This document shows positions 1 to 6,669 of a DNA stretch of 15,278 nucleotides, piece after piece. Each line of letters begins with the position of its first letter. Position 1 is the stretch's first letter. A program made the position numbers and the translations under genes. The notes under the pieces were generated by a model. That model did no database searches, had not been told where the DNA came from, and saw nothing but the letters and a program-made list of their open reading frames with translations. This stretch comes from Gp6-AA40 sp050742535 (GTDB lineage: Bacteria > Acidobacteriota > Vicinamibacteria > Vicinamibacterales > UBA2999), in NCBI GenBank assembly GCA_050742535.1, contig JBOGIQ010000124.1, positions 1-15,278 on the forward strand, given 5' to 3'.

Positions 1-1102
1 CGGCTGCAGCGAGCGCCGCCGCGGCGGCTGCCGCCAGAAGCAGGAGGAGTATCAGGAGCGCGAGCAGCCATTTGGCGAAGTCCTCGCCGGTGGAGCTGGG
101 CTCCTGGCCTTCGGCCTCGTCATAGACGTCGTTGCCCTCGATGTAGTCCGTGGCGGTGCCATAGCTGTTGTCGGGGTTCCCGCAGGTGAGCACCAGATTG
201 TAGGTGCCGTCGTTGGGCGCGCCGCGCAATGTCAGCAGGTACTGGTCGAGTTTCCGCATGGCATCCTGGAATGTGAAGCCAGCGGGAAGCTGTGAAGGCG
301 GAGTGAATCCGGGAGCGTCTGCCGGCACCGGGAAATCGGGCCCCAGCGACACCAGTGCAAGCGGCCAGTTCTTGGCGAGCGCTTCATGCAGGAAGTAGGA
401 CAGCCGGGTGTACGCCACGACGCTCATGTCCCAGTCGCCCTTGATGCCGTCGTGATTGCCGCCCCTGAACGAGGAAAGGCACGGCAGACCATCCGTGCCG
501 GGGTTCTTGTACAGGAGCGCGTTGGTTTTCTTATCCCATTCCCACTGGCCGAGCCGCGGCTGGCGCAGCACCGTGCCGATCTGGGCGATCAGGCATTCCG
601 GGGTAAAGGTACCCATGACCGTCGTGTCGTTGATCCGATGAAAGACGGTCTTGCAGCTCGGCCCGAAGAGCGACTCATAAACCCGGTTCAGCGTGTCGTC
701 GCTGGCGCTGCCGGCGTCTCCGCCAAGAACCTGCCGAACCAGCGGAGTCCACTCGCCAACGGCCTCCTCGACGGTGACGCAGCTGGAGCCCTCCCCGCTC
801 GAGAAGGACCGATCCGATATGTAGGCTGCCTTCGCAAACAACGTGTCGGTCGGCCACGCTCCAAAGCGAACGCCATCCCCGAGCAGTGATGTGATGAACC
901 TGCGTTCGTCGCGGCAGGTCATCGCCTCGACGACGGCGATCTCCCGCCCGTGCATCGTCGCCAGCGCCTCCGCGCCGGTCGCTGGGCGGACCGGAAATGC
1001 CAGGTCGTTGATGTGCGCCTCGGCAGGGCTCACAAGGAGGGCGGCGAAGAGGACGAAGGCGCCGGCGCTCCACGCGGGCGAAACCTGGGCCCGCGGCCTC
1101 AC
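1..1102 (-). CDS. Unrecognised exported protein with C-terminal membrane helix (partial)
   Basis: The reading frame runs off the left edge, so the C-terminus is missing; 367 codons are visible. The GTG start at 1102 overlaps the upstream gene's stop as GTGA and has a GGAG six bases before it. Residues 1-29 look like a signal peptide: basic start, hydrophobic run around 14-24, cleavage probably after AEA at 27-29. The mature part has six cysteines (about 63, 108, 150, 170, 208, 307), which suits disulfides outside the cytoplasm. Residues about 318-342 are acidic, then a strongly hydrophobic Leu/Ala stretch begins near 345 and would anchor the protein in the membrane. I do not recognise the large exported domain and assign no function. 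Translational coupling to the preceding small repeat protein suggests the two work together. That the frame is coding is well supported by codon pattern and topology. Confidence 0.8.
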   Translation of the reverse strand, partial: MRPRAQVSPAWSAGAFVLFAALLVSPAEAHINDLAFPVRPATGAEALATMHGREIAVVEAMTCRDERRFITSLLGDGVRFGAWPTDTLFAKAAYISDRSFSSGEGSSCVTVEEAVGEWTPLVRQVLGGDAGSASDDTLNRVYESLFGPSCKTVFHRINDTTVMGTFTPECLIAQIGTVLRQPRLGQWEWDKKTNALLYKNPGTDGLPCLSSFRGGNHDGIKGDWDMSVVAYTRLSYFLHEALAKNWPLALVSLGPDFPVPADAPGFTPPSQLPAGFTFQDAMRKLDQYLLTLRGAPNDGTYNLVLTCGNPDNSYGTATDYIEGNDVYDEAEGQEPSSTGEDFAKWLLALLILLLLLAAAAAAALAAA

Positions 1103-1509
1103 GGCTCTCTCCGCGAGGGGCCAAGCGCATTCTCCTGAGCCACAAACGTCCGGATGGACGGCGGCACGCAGGTAAAGTCGCCCTCGAAGGCTTCGCGCCA
1201 GACCAGCCCGATCGCGCAGGTCTTGGGTCCGAAGGGCCCTGGCGTCCACGACAGCGGCGCAACAGCGTTCTCCGCCTGTGCCCGCGCCTTGCTGTCGGGC
1301 GTTACGCACACGTGATCGTCTGGATGGCTCTGACGTTCGACAAAGCCGGCAAGACAACCCGCCGCCGCGGCGGGAGCGGGCGCGGGCGCAGCACCAAGCG
1401 TCCGACCCAGAAGTAGTGCGAATGGCGCGGCACACGCGATCGAAAAACCGACCAACGTGATCAGGTGAGCCTGGACTCCGCGGCGAAAACGTCTCTTCCA
1501 GCTCCGCAT
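1099..1509 (-). CDS. Small exported protein with two Cys-X15-Cys 'VWREA'-type repeats
   Basis: A 136-residue protein. A basic N-terminus (KRRFRR, residues 5-10) precedes a hydrophobic segment at about 14-35, then an Ala/Pro-rich linker at 36-50, so it is secreted or membrane-anchored. The rest is two related units. Unit 1 (about 52-86) runs from C52 to C68 and reads GFVERQSHPDDHVCVTP. Unit 2 (about 98-132) runs from C98 to C114 and reads GLVWREAFEGDFTCVPP. Both have 15 residues between cysteines, each is followed by an (A/Q)ENA motif, and the period is 46 residues. I recall similar WREA...VCVTP units in exported bacterial proteins, but know no characterised function. The tryptophan of WREA is missing in unit 1 (VERQ). 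The stop overlaps the GTG of the next gene, indicating co-translation. Confidence 0.75.
   Translation of the reverse strand: MRSWKRRFRRGVQAHLITLVGFSIACAAPFALLLGRTLGAAPAPAPAAAAGCLAGFVERQSHPDDHVCVTPDSKARAQAENAVAPLSWTPGPFGPKTCAIGLVWREAFEGDFTCVPPSIRTFVAQENALGPSRREP
1109..1112 (-). promoter_or_regulatory. Ribosome binding site GGAG for the large exported protein
   Basis: GGAG lies six bases upstream of the GTG at 1102 and supports that start over any internal ATG. It sits inside the end of the upstream gene, as expected for a coupled start. Confidence 0.55.
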
Positions 1510-1529
1510 GGCCCTCTACACGGGCCGTT

Positions 1530-1557
1530 ACATTACGCCAAACCTTGCCAGTGTCGC
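1530..1557 (-). promoter_or_regulatory. Possible promoter for the repeat-protein pair
   Basis: In the 68-base gap before the repeat protein, GCGACA (1552-1557) and TAATGT (1530-1535) lie 16 bases apart on the minus strand. The -10 match is poor, so this is only a candidate. Read-through from the SpoIID-domain gene is an alternative. Confidence 0.2.
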
Positions 1558-1577
1558 CATGCCTAGCTGTTTGGCGG

Positions 1578-2573
1578 CTAATTAGGACGTGACGAGGGCA
1601 CCTTCTCGATTCTTAGCCCAGGGTAGTACGCCTTCAGAATGTCAGTTGTCGTTTCGCCGCGCCGCGCGCGGCGGCCGGCGCCGATGACGCACATGCCGAC
1701 ACCGTGACCGTATCCCCGGCCGGTGAATTGGAGGAGGTCATCCCTCTTCTTCACCGAGAACGCCGTGCTGCGCAGCACCGTCGTCCCGATCGCCGCGCGG
1801 AACTGATACGAGCCGATCCGCTCCGGCTGCATCCCCGACAGTTTGAGCACGGCAACGCGATCGGACTTCGTGCGTCCCTTGACTTCCACGTTCTTCAGCG
1901 TGCCCGAAAACCCACTTCGCTCCAGGTGCGCCTGCAGCTCGGCGAGCGACATCTCGAGCGTCCACGCCATGTCCTCGTCGTGAACGTCGTCCTTTCGGGC
2001 GCGCAGGTACGGATGCGAGGTGCCCGGCCACACCGCCTCAGCGACCTCCGATCGACCTCCGCAGGACGCGGAGTAGAAGATCTCCGCCGGTGCTCCTCTG
2101 TACGTGAGGATCTGGCCTGCCGTTGCGAACGCGGCGCTCCGTGCGCTGTCGCGCGCGGCGGCACGCGGCACCTGGCAGTGGACCGCGTCGCAGAGGTCGA
2201 ATCCTTCCCGCGCGTGACGGCCGGTATTGAAGACGGTGTAGGTACGAATGGCGATGGCGAGCGCCTGTTGCGTGGCCTCAGGGGCGTTCGGTTCCCCCTC
2301 GCCCGACAGCACGCGGGCGACGTAGACCTCGAGCGGAACCTGTTCGACGCGGCCGCCCCCCGCGGCGCCGAGGGAGACGGTGCGCGTACTGAGCGCGGCC
2401 AGATCCGCGTCGCTGGCCGGACTCTGAATCCGGCTGAAGCCGGACTCCACAGTCTGCGCCGAACGGCCGGTCATGGAGCCAGTCATCAACACGGTAGCGG
2501 CAGTAGCACCCGCCGCCAGCGATCCTCGCAGCGTCCCTATAACCAGCGTTTGCAGCCTGGACGGCAATGGCAT
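1578..2573 (-). CDS. SpoIID/LytB-domain exported protein (putative peptidoglycan glycan-strand hydrolase)
   Basis: A 331-residue protein. Residues 7-35 form a hydrophobic leader consistent with export. The SpoIID/LytB domain follows: VPLEVYVARVLSGEGEP (79-95) contains the likely catalytic glutamate (E92 or E94), then an Ala/Arg-rich helix ending IRTY. LCDAVHCQ carries the CX4C pair C128/C133, SCGGRSE begins at 170, and the closing signature GRGYGHGVGMC spans 285-295. SpoIID acts as a lytic transglycosylase on stem-less peptidoglycan in sporulating Firmicutes; homologues in non-sporulating bacteria are less well known, so a wall-remodelling role is inferred from family. The ATG at 2573 lies inside the end of the upstream SET gene (37-base overlap), suggesting one transcript. 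A later start would cut into the leader, so this one is preferred but not certain. Confidence 0.88.
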   Translation of the reverse strand: MPLPSRLQTLVIGTLRGSLAAGATAATVLMTGSMTGRSAQTVESGFSRIQSPASDADLAALSTRTVSLGAAGGGRVEQVPLEVYVARVLSGEGEPNAPEATQQALAIAIRTYTVFNTGRHAREGFDLCDAVHCQVPRAAARDSARSAAFATAGQILTYRGAPAEIFYSASCGGRSEVAEAVWPGTSHPYLRARKDDVHDEDMAWTLEMSLAELQAHLERSGFSGTLKNVEVKGRTKSDRVAVLKLSGMQPERIGSYQFRAAIGTTVLRSTAFSVKKRDDLLQFTGRGYGHGVGMCVIGAGRRARRGETTTDILKAYYPGLRIEKVPSSRPN

Positions 2574-2953
2574 TTGATCACCTGCTCACCGTCGGTGTGA
2601 TAGTCGTAGGTCAGTTCCTCGCCCGGCTTGATGTTGCGCCCGGCGCGAATCCAGATGGTCTTCCCGACGATCTCGCTGTAGCAGTTCGGCTTGCATCCGT
2701 GATTGATGAACCGGCCGATGTTGCCGCCGACCATCGCATCGCGGACCCACCGTCGATTGACGGTGAAGCACCAGATCTCGCCGCGTTTGAGATAGCGCCC
2801 CTCGCGCTTGAGGCTCTCCTTGTGATCGATGAGCTCGCCTTCGTAGGTGACGATGCGCTTGTTTTTGTTGATTGGTTCGAGTGCGAAAACGCCCCAGCCA
2901 TGGAGCGTGGACCGTCGTCTGATGATGCGGGGTAAACCCGGAGCCTTGAGCAT
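2537..2953 (-). CDS. SET-domain protein lysine methyltransferase with post-SET cysteines
   Basis: A compact 138-residue protein that is almost entirely SET domain. Visible motifs are HGWGVFA (18-24, cofactor binding), VTYEGE (35-40), GRFINHGCKPNCY (80-92, the NHxCxPN pseudoknot motif) and GEELTYDY (111-118, with the catalytic tyrosine). The C-terminal KCHCRPGC (C128, C130, C134) would form a post-SET zinc site with C87. The family transfers methyl from S-adenosylmethionine to protein lysines. With no flanking domains the target cannot be predicted; ribosomal or nucleoid proteins are possible. The gene is divergent from the radical SAM gene and heads a minus-strand run that includes the SpoIID-domain gene. 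No Shine-Dalgarno is seen; a TATTCT lies eight bases before the ATG. Confidence 0.9.
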   Translation of the reverse strand: MLKAPGLPRIIRRRSTLHGWGVFALEPINKNKRIVTYEGELIDHKESLKREGRYLKRGEIWCFTVNRRWVRDAMVGGNIGRFINHGCKPNCYSEIVGKTIWIRAGRNIKPGEELTYDYHTDGEQVIKCHCRPGCKRWL

Positions 2954-2961
2954 GAGCAGAC

Positions 2962-2967
2962 AGAATA
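2962..2967 (-). promoter_or_regulatory. Candidate -10 box (TATTCT) for the SET gene
   Basis: On the minus strand TATTCT ends eight bases before the ATG at 2953. No convincing -35 was found. The spacing would give a 5' leader of only a few bases. Confidence 0.3.
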
Positions 2968-3001
2968 GCGCAGGGCCCGTAAAACGTCTGACCGGTGCAG
3001 C

Positions 3002-3007
3002 TACAAT
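3002..3007 (+). promoter_or_regulatory. Candidate -10 box (TACAAT) for the radical SAM operon
   Basis: TACAAT matches the consensus at five of six positions and ends nine bases before the ATG at 3017, implying a very short leader. An AAGG lies between them but too little transcript would exist for normal ribosome binding. A clear -35 is not visible. The 63-base gap is shared with the divergent SET gene. Confidence 0.5.
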
Positions 3008-3016
3008 AAGGCGCTA

Positions 3017-4045
3017 ATGGCACAGACGGCGGTCGGCTCGAAAGAGGTGATTCAAGCGTGGGGCAAGATCCTCAGCGGCTATCGCCCGAACCTCTCGATC
3101 GAGATCACCAAGGAATGCCCGCTTCGATGTCCCGGCTGCTACGCCTATGGCGATGAGCATCTGGGAGGCGGCGTCACGCTGCGTGGCCTGGCCGACTACA
3201 AAGGCGACGAGCTCGTCACGCGCTTCATGGCACTCATCGACCGCCACCGGCCGTTGCACGTCTCGATTGTCGGCGGCGAGCCGCTCGTCAGGTACCGCGA
3301 GCTCGGGAAGATCCTCCCGCAGCTGGCCGAGCGCCGGATTCACACACAGGTCGTGACCAGCGCGGTGCGCCCCATTCCACCGGAATGGGCAGAACTGCGG
3401 CGGCTGCAGATCGTCGTCTCGATCGACGGACTGCCCGCCGAACACGATGTGCGGCGCACGCCGGCGACCTACGAGCGGATCCTCAAGCACATCGCCGGCC
3501 ACCAGATCACCGTGCACTGCACCGTGACGCGGCAGCAGGTGCGGCGTGACGGCTATCTCGAGGAGTTCCTCGCCTATTGGCAGCAGAACCCGAATACGCG
3601 CCTGGTGTGGGTCAGTCTCTATACGCCGCAGATCGGCGAGCTGTCGATGGAGCGCCTGAGCAAGTCGGATCGCGAGCGCGTCGTTGCCGACCTGCGCCGC
3701 CTCCGGCACAGGTTTTCGAAGCTGCAATTGCCCGAAGGGCTCCTCAACGTCTACGCGAAGCCGCCCGAGTCGCCGGATGAATGCATCTTCGCGCAGACGA
3801 CCGATTGCCTGTCGTCGGACCTGGAGAAGCGCGTCACGCCGTGTCAGCTCGGAGGAAATCCCGACTGCAGCAACTGCGGCTGCATCGCATCGGCCGGCCT
3901 CGAAGCGATCGGGCGCCATCGCCTCAAGGGGTGGATTCCTGTCGGCAAGATCTTCTATGCCTCGGTCCGCGTCGGAAACGCGATCGGGCGGCTGCGGGGC
4001 GCGGCCATTCAGACCACTGAAGCGCCCGTTCAGTCGGCCCCATAG
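3017..4045 (+). CDS. Radical SAM protein with SPASM-like C-terminal cysteine cluster
   Basis: A 342-residue cytoplasmic enzyme. ECPLRCPGC holds the CX3CX2C iron-sulfur motif (C34, C38, C41) that binds S-adenosylmethionine. GGEP at 86-89 matches the methionine-binding GGE motif, and VVSIDGLP (133-140) is typical of the barrel. Six more cysteines cluster at the C-terminus (C256, C264, C276, C284, C287, C289), with PCQLGGNPDCSNCGC as their core, and would bind one or more auxiliary clusters as in SPASM or twitch enzymes. Such enzymes modify peptides or small molecules by radical chemistry. No precursor peptide is seen beside it, so the substrate is unknown. It leads a plus-strand run of three redox or metal-dependent enzymes, 69 bases before the next gene, which suggests a shared pathway. 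Confidence 0.88.
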   Translation: MAQTAVGSKEVIQAWGKILSGYRPNLSIEITKECPLRCPGCYAYGDEHLGGGVTLRGLADYKGDELVTRFMALIDRHRPLHVSIVGGEPLVRYRELGKILPQLAERRIHTQVVTSAVRPIPPEWAELRRLQIVVSIDGLPAEHDVRRTPATYERILKHIAGHQITVHCTVTRQQVRRDGYLEEFLAYWQQNPNTRLVWVSLYTPQIGELSMERLSKSDRERVVADLRRLRHRFSKLQLPEGLLNVYAKPPESPDECIFAQTTDCLSSDLEKRVTPCQLGGNPDCSNCGCIASAGLEAIGRHRLKGWIPVGKIFYASVRVGNAIGRLRGAAIQTTEAPVQSAP

Positions 4046-4097
4046 CCCACTGGCCCACGGCGGCGTGATTGACGGCACGCCTCGCGTCCGGAGCCGA

Positions 4098-4103
4098 TAA
4101 AAT
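4098..4103 (+). promoter_or_regulatory. Possible internal -10 box (TAAAAT) before the Gfo/Idh/MocA gene
   Basis: TAAAAT ends 11 bases before the ATG at 4115. A TTGACG lies at 4069-4074 but the 23-base spacing is too long for a normal sigma70 promoter, so this is weak. If used, the last three genes of the run could be expressed without the radical SAM gene. Confidence 0.25.
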
Positions 4104-4114
4104 CGATTCGCTCC

Positions 4115-5134
4115 ATGTCATCGGTGACCCCGCCGCTGCGCCTGGTCTTTCTCGGGTGCGGCTTTATCACGCGCGTACACAGCCGCCATCTGCGGGCGCT
4201 CCGCGCTGATGTCACTCCGTATTACGCGAGCCGTGAGCGCGCCAGGGCCGACGACTACTGCCGGCGGTACGCCGGCGGGGGCACATACGGTGACTACGAG
4301 GCGGCGATCGACGACCCGTCGATCGACGCGGTGGTGATAGCGGTCCCGCCGCGGTTTCACCTTCAGCTGGCGCTGCGGGCGTTGGCTGCGGGCAAGCACG
4401 TGCTGGTGGAGAAACCGGCATTTCTCACGATGGACGACTACGAACGAGTCAGGGCGGCGCGGGATCGCGCCGGACGGGTGGTGCTGGTTGGAGAGAACGA
4501 CCACTACAAGCCGCTGGCGGTGCGTCTGCGCGCGCTCGTCGCGGGCGGCGTGATCGGCGAGATGGTGTTCGCCCATTTCATGACGCTTGCGCACCGGCTG
4601 AAGTCAGCGGACGACTGGCGCAACGACGAAACGATGGCGGGCGGCGATGCCTTCTTCGAAGAAGGGATCCATTGGCTGCACCTCGCCGGCAGCCTCGGTC
4701 CGCGGATCGTCGAGATTCAGGGCTACCGCCCGTCCGTGTCGCGAACGGGACCGGACAGGCGCGCGAAAAGCATGATGGTGGCGTTCCGCTACGACAACGG
4801 CGCGGTCGGATCGCTGTATTACTCACGGGAGATTCCCTCGCTGCTCCGCGGACTCCGCGTCTCGAAACTGCTCGGGCGCGACGGCATCATCAGCTTCGAG
4901 TCGAACGGCCTGTTCATCCTCGTGCGCGGCCGTGGCCTGCCACGCCTCGTCATTCCCGGCTTCCGTGACATTCGCGGCTATCGGGCGATGTACCGCGATT
5001 TCGTCCGCTCGATGCGCCGTCATCAGGCTCCGGAAATGAGCCTCGAACGGGCGATGGAGGATCACCGCCTGATGGAACAGGCGTACGCAACGGCGACGAG
5101 TCCGGCAGCGGACCGAGCGGTGCCGGCACGATGA
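4115..5134 (+). CDS. Gfo/Idh/MocA-family NAD(P)-dependent oxidoreductase
   Basis: A 339-residue protein, the usual family length. The N-terminal Rossmann domain shows LVFLGCGFI (10-18), IDAVVIAVPP in the middle and KHVLVEKPA containing EKP at 99-101, whose lysine is normally catalytic. The C-terminal alpha/beta domain carries GGDAFFEEGIHWLH. H186 matches the conserved GxH histidine, but the usual aspartate three residues later is histidine (H189). Members oxidise or reduce sugars, inositols and related cyclic alcohols with NAD(P). Its stop overlaps the start of the GMC gene (ATGA), so the two are translationally coupled. The pairing with a flavin-dependent alcohol oxidase suggests successive oxidations of one polyol or sugar; the substrate is not readable. 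Confidence 0.88.
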   Translation: MSSVTPPLRLVFLGCGFITRVHSRHLRALRADVTPYYASRERARADDYCRRYAGGGTYGDYEAAIDDPSIDAVVIAVPPRFHLQLALRALAAGKHVLVEKPAFLTMDDYERVRAARDRAGRVVLVGENDHYKPLAVRLRALVAGGVIGEMVFAHFMTLAHRLKSADDWRNDETMAGGDAFFEEGIHWLHLAGSLGPRIVEIQGYRPSVSRTGPDRRAKSMMVAFRYDNGAVGSLYYSREIPSLLRGLRVSKLLGRDGIISFESNGLFILVRGRGLPRLVIPGFRDIRGYRAMYRDFVRSMRRHQAPEMSLERAMEDHRLMEQAYATATSPAADRAVPAR

Positions 5135-6669
5135 TGCGCCACGAGCGTTACGACGTCGTCGTCATCGGCAGCGGCGCCGGCGGAGGCACGCTGGCGTACG
5201 CGCTGTCGAACACCCCGGCGCGAGTCCTGATCGTCGAGCGCGGCGACTTCATCCCGCAGGAAGACGAAAACTGGGACCCGGAAGCCGTCTGGAAGCAGCT
5301 GCGGTACCAGACACGAGAGGTCTGGCTCGACGCCAGCGGGCGTGAATTCCCGCCATACAGCCATTACAACGTCGGCGGGAACAGCAAGTTCTGGGGCAGC
5401 GTGCTCTACCGGCTGCGCCGCGAGGACTTCCAGGATCTCCAGCACCTCGACGGGCTCTCGCCGGCATGGCCGATCGACTACGACACGCTGGAGCCGTACT
5501 ACGATCGCGCCGAGCGGCTCTACCAGGTGCACGGGGAGGCGGGTGTCGATCCCACCGACCCGCGGCGGGGACCGTACCCCTACCCGCCGGTGCCACATTC
5601 GGCGGGCATGGGTGCCATCGTCGAGCAGCTCCGTGCTCACGGCCTGCACCCCTCGCCGCTGCCGCTCGGGCTGCTCGACGGATGCGTGCTGTGCAACACG
5701 TGCAACTCGTTCGCGTGCAAGGTCCACGCGAAGAGCGAAGCGGACGTGTGCTGCGTCCGGCCGGCCATGCAGAAGCCCACGGTCACACTGTGGACCAACG
5801 CGACCGCGACGCGGCTGATGACGAATCAATCGGGTGATCGCGTCGAGGCCGCGGAAATCGCCCGCAACGGCGAGACGATTCGTGTCGACGCCCCTGTATT
5901 CGTCGTCGCATGCGGGGCGGTCAACTCGGCCGTGCTCTTCCTGCAGTCGGCGAATGCCGCCCACCCGAACGGATTGGCCAACTCATCCGGCCTGGTTGGC
6001 CGCCGCTACATGGCGCATCTCGCGACGATGATGCAGGGCTTTCACCCGTTCCGGGTCAACGACACCGTCTTCCAGAAGACGGTCGCAATCAACGACTACT
6101 ACCTGCGCGGTCCGGATGGCGACTACCCGCTCGGCCAGATCCAGTCGCAGGGCCGCACGCACGCCGTCATGGCGCAGACCGTCGTTCCCTGGATTCCGCT
6201 GTGGGCGTACGACTCGTGGGTGTCGCGCGGCGTGGACTGGCTGGTGATGTCGGAGGATCTGCCCGACCCGGACAACCGGGTCGCGGTCGAGACGGACGGC
6301 CGCATCCGCCTGCACTATCGGCCGAACAACCTGCGCGCGCACAACCAGCTGGTCAAGGAGATGGGACGCCTCCTTCGCAGTCTTGGTTTCTGGGCCACCG
6401 TCAAGCACTCGCACGGCGCGCGGAACACGACTCATCAGTGCGGCACCATGGTGTTCGGCACCGATCCGCGCACGTCGGTGCTGGACCCGTACTGCCGTAC
6501 GCACGACGTGGGCAATCTGTTCGTGGTCGACGCGTCATTCTTCCCATCCTCCGCCGCGGTCAACCCGGCGCTGACGATCGCCGCTCAGGCGCTGCGTGTC
6601 GCCGATCACATCGCGGAACGCGATCTTCAAGTATCCCTGGGCGAGCAGGTCGAAGCGATGAACCGATGA
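5131..6669 (+). CDS. GMC-family FAD-dependent oxidoreductase
   Basis: A 512-residue flavoprotein. VVVIGSGAGGG (glycine motif 13-18) and VERGDF form the FAD-binding fold. YNVGGNSKFWG (about 76-86) matches the second GMC signature region. The C-terminal domain contains HQCGTMVFG with H435 and the AVNPALTI segment with N478, the expected His/Asn pair of the active site, followed by the typical helix ending VADHI. A cysteine cluster at 185-208 (C185, C188, C191, C196, C207, C208) lies in the substrate domain. The family oxidises alcohols, often sugars or sterols, passing electrons to oxygen or another acceptor. No signal peptide or small lipoprotein subunit gene is present, so it is probably cytoplasmic. 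It overlaps its neighbours on both sides by ATGA junctions. Confidence 0.9.
   Translation: MMRHERYDVVVIGSGAGGGTLAYALSNTPARVLIVERGDFIPQEDENWDPEAVWKQLRYQTREVWLDASGREFPPYSHYNVGGNSKFWGSVLYRLRREDFQDLQHLDGLSPAWPIDYDTLEPYYDRAERLYQVHGEAGVDPTDPRRGPYPYPPVPHSAGMGAIVEQLRAHGLHPSPLPLGLLDGCVLCNTCNSFACKVHAKSEADVCCVRPAMQKPTVTLWTNATATRLMTNQSGDRVEAAEIARNGETIRVDAPVFVVACGAVNSAVLFLQSANAAHPNGLANSSGLVGRRYMAHLATMMQGFHPFRVNDTVFQKTVAINDYYLRGPDGDYPLGQIQSQGRTHAVMAQTVVPWIPLWAYDSWVSRGVDWLVMSEDLPDPDNRVAVETDGRIRLHYRPNNLRAHNQLVKEMGRLLRSLGFWATVKHSHGARNTTHQCGTMVFGTDPRTSVLDPYCRTHDVGNLFVVDASFFPSSAAVNPALTIAAQALRVADHIAERDLQVSLGEQVEAMNR

Noticed and set aside
675..1262. A 195-codon minus-strand frame in the first kilobase.
   Set aside because: It is arginine-rich without motifs. 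The alternative minus frame from 1102 gives a signal peptide, spaced cysteines and a membrane helix and stays open to the window edge.
1553..1578. Weak hairpin (CGCCA...TGGCG) after the SpoIID-domain gene as a terminator.
   Set aside because: Only a five-base core stem with a 12-base loop and no T-run; not convincing.
3014..4078. A 354-codon minus-strand open frame opposite the radical SAM gene.
   Set aside because: It has no recognisable motif and exactly mirrors a gene with an intact CX3CX2C motif and GGE motif.
5910..6665. Possible fusion of the VOC protein to an upstream domain in the same frame.
   Set aside because: The upstream part lies inside the GMC gene in another frame and resembles no protein; the ATGA start at 6666 begins exactly where the VOC fold starts.
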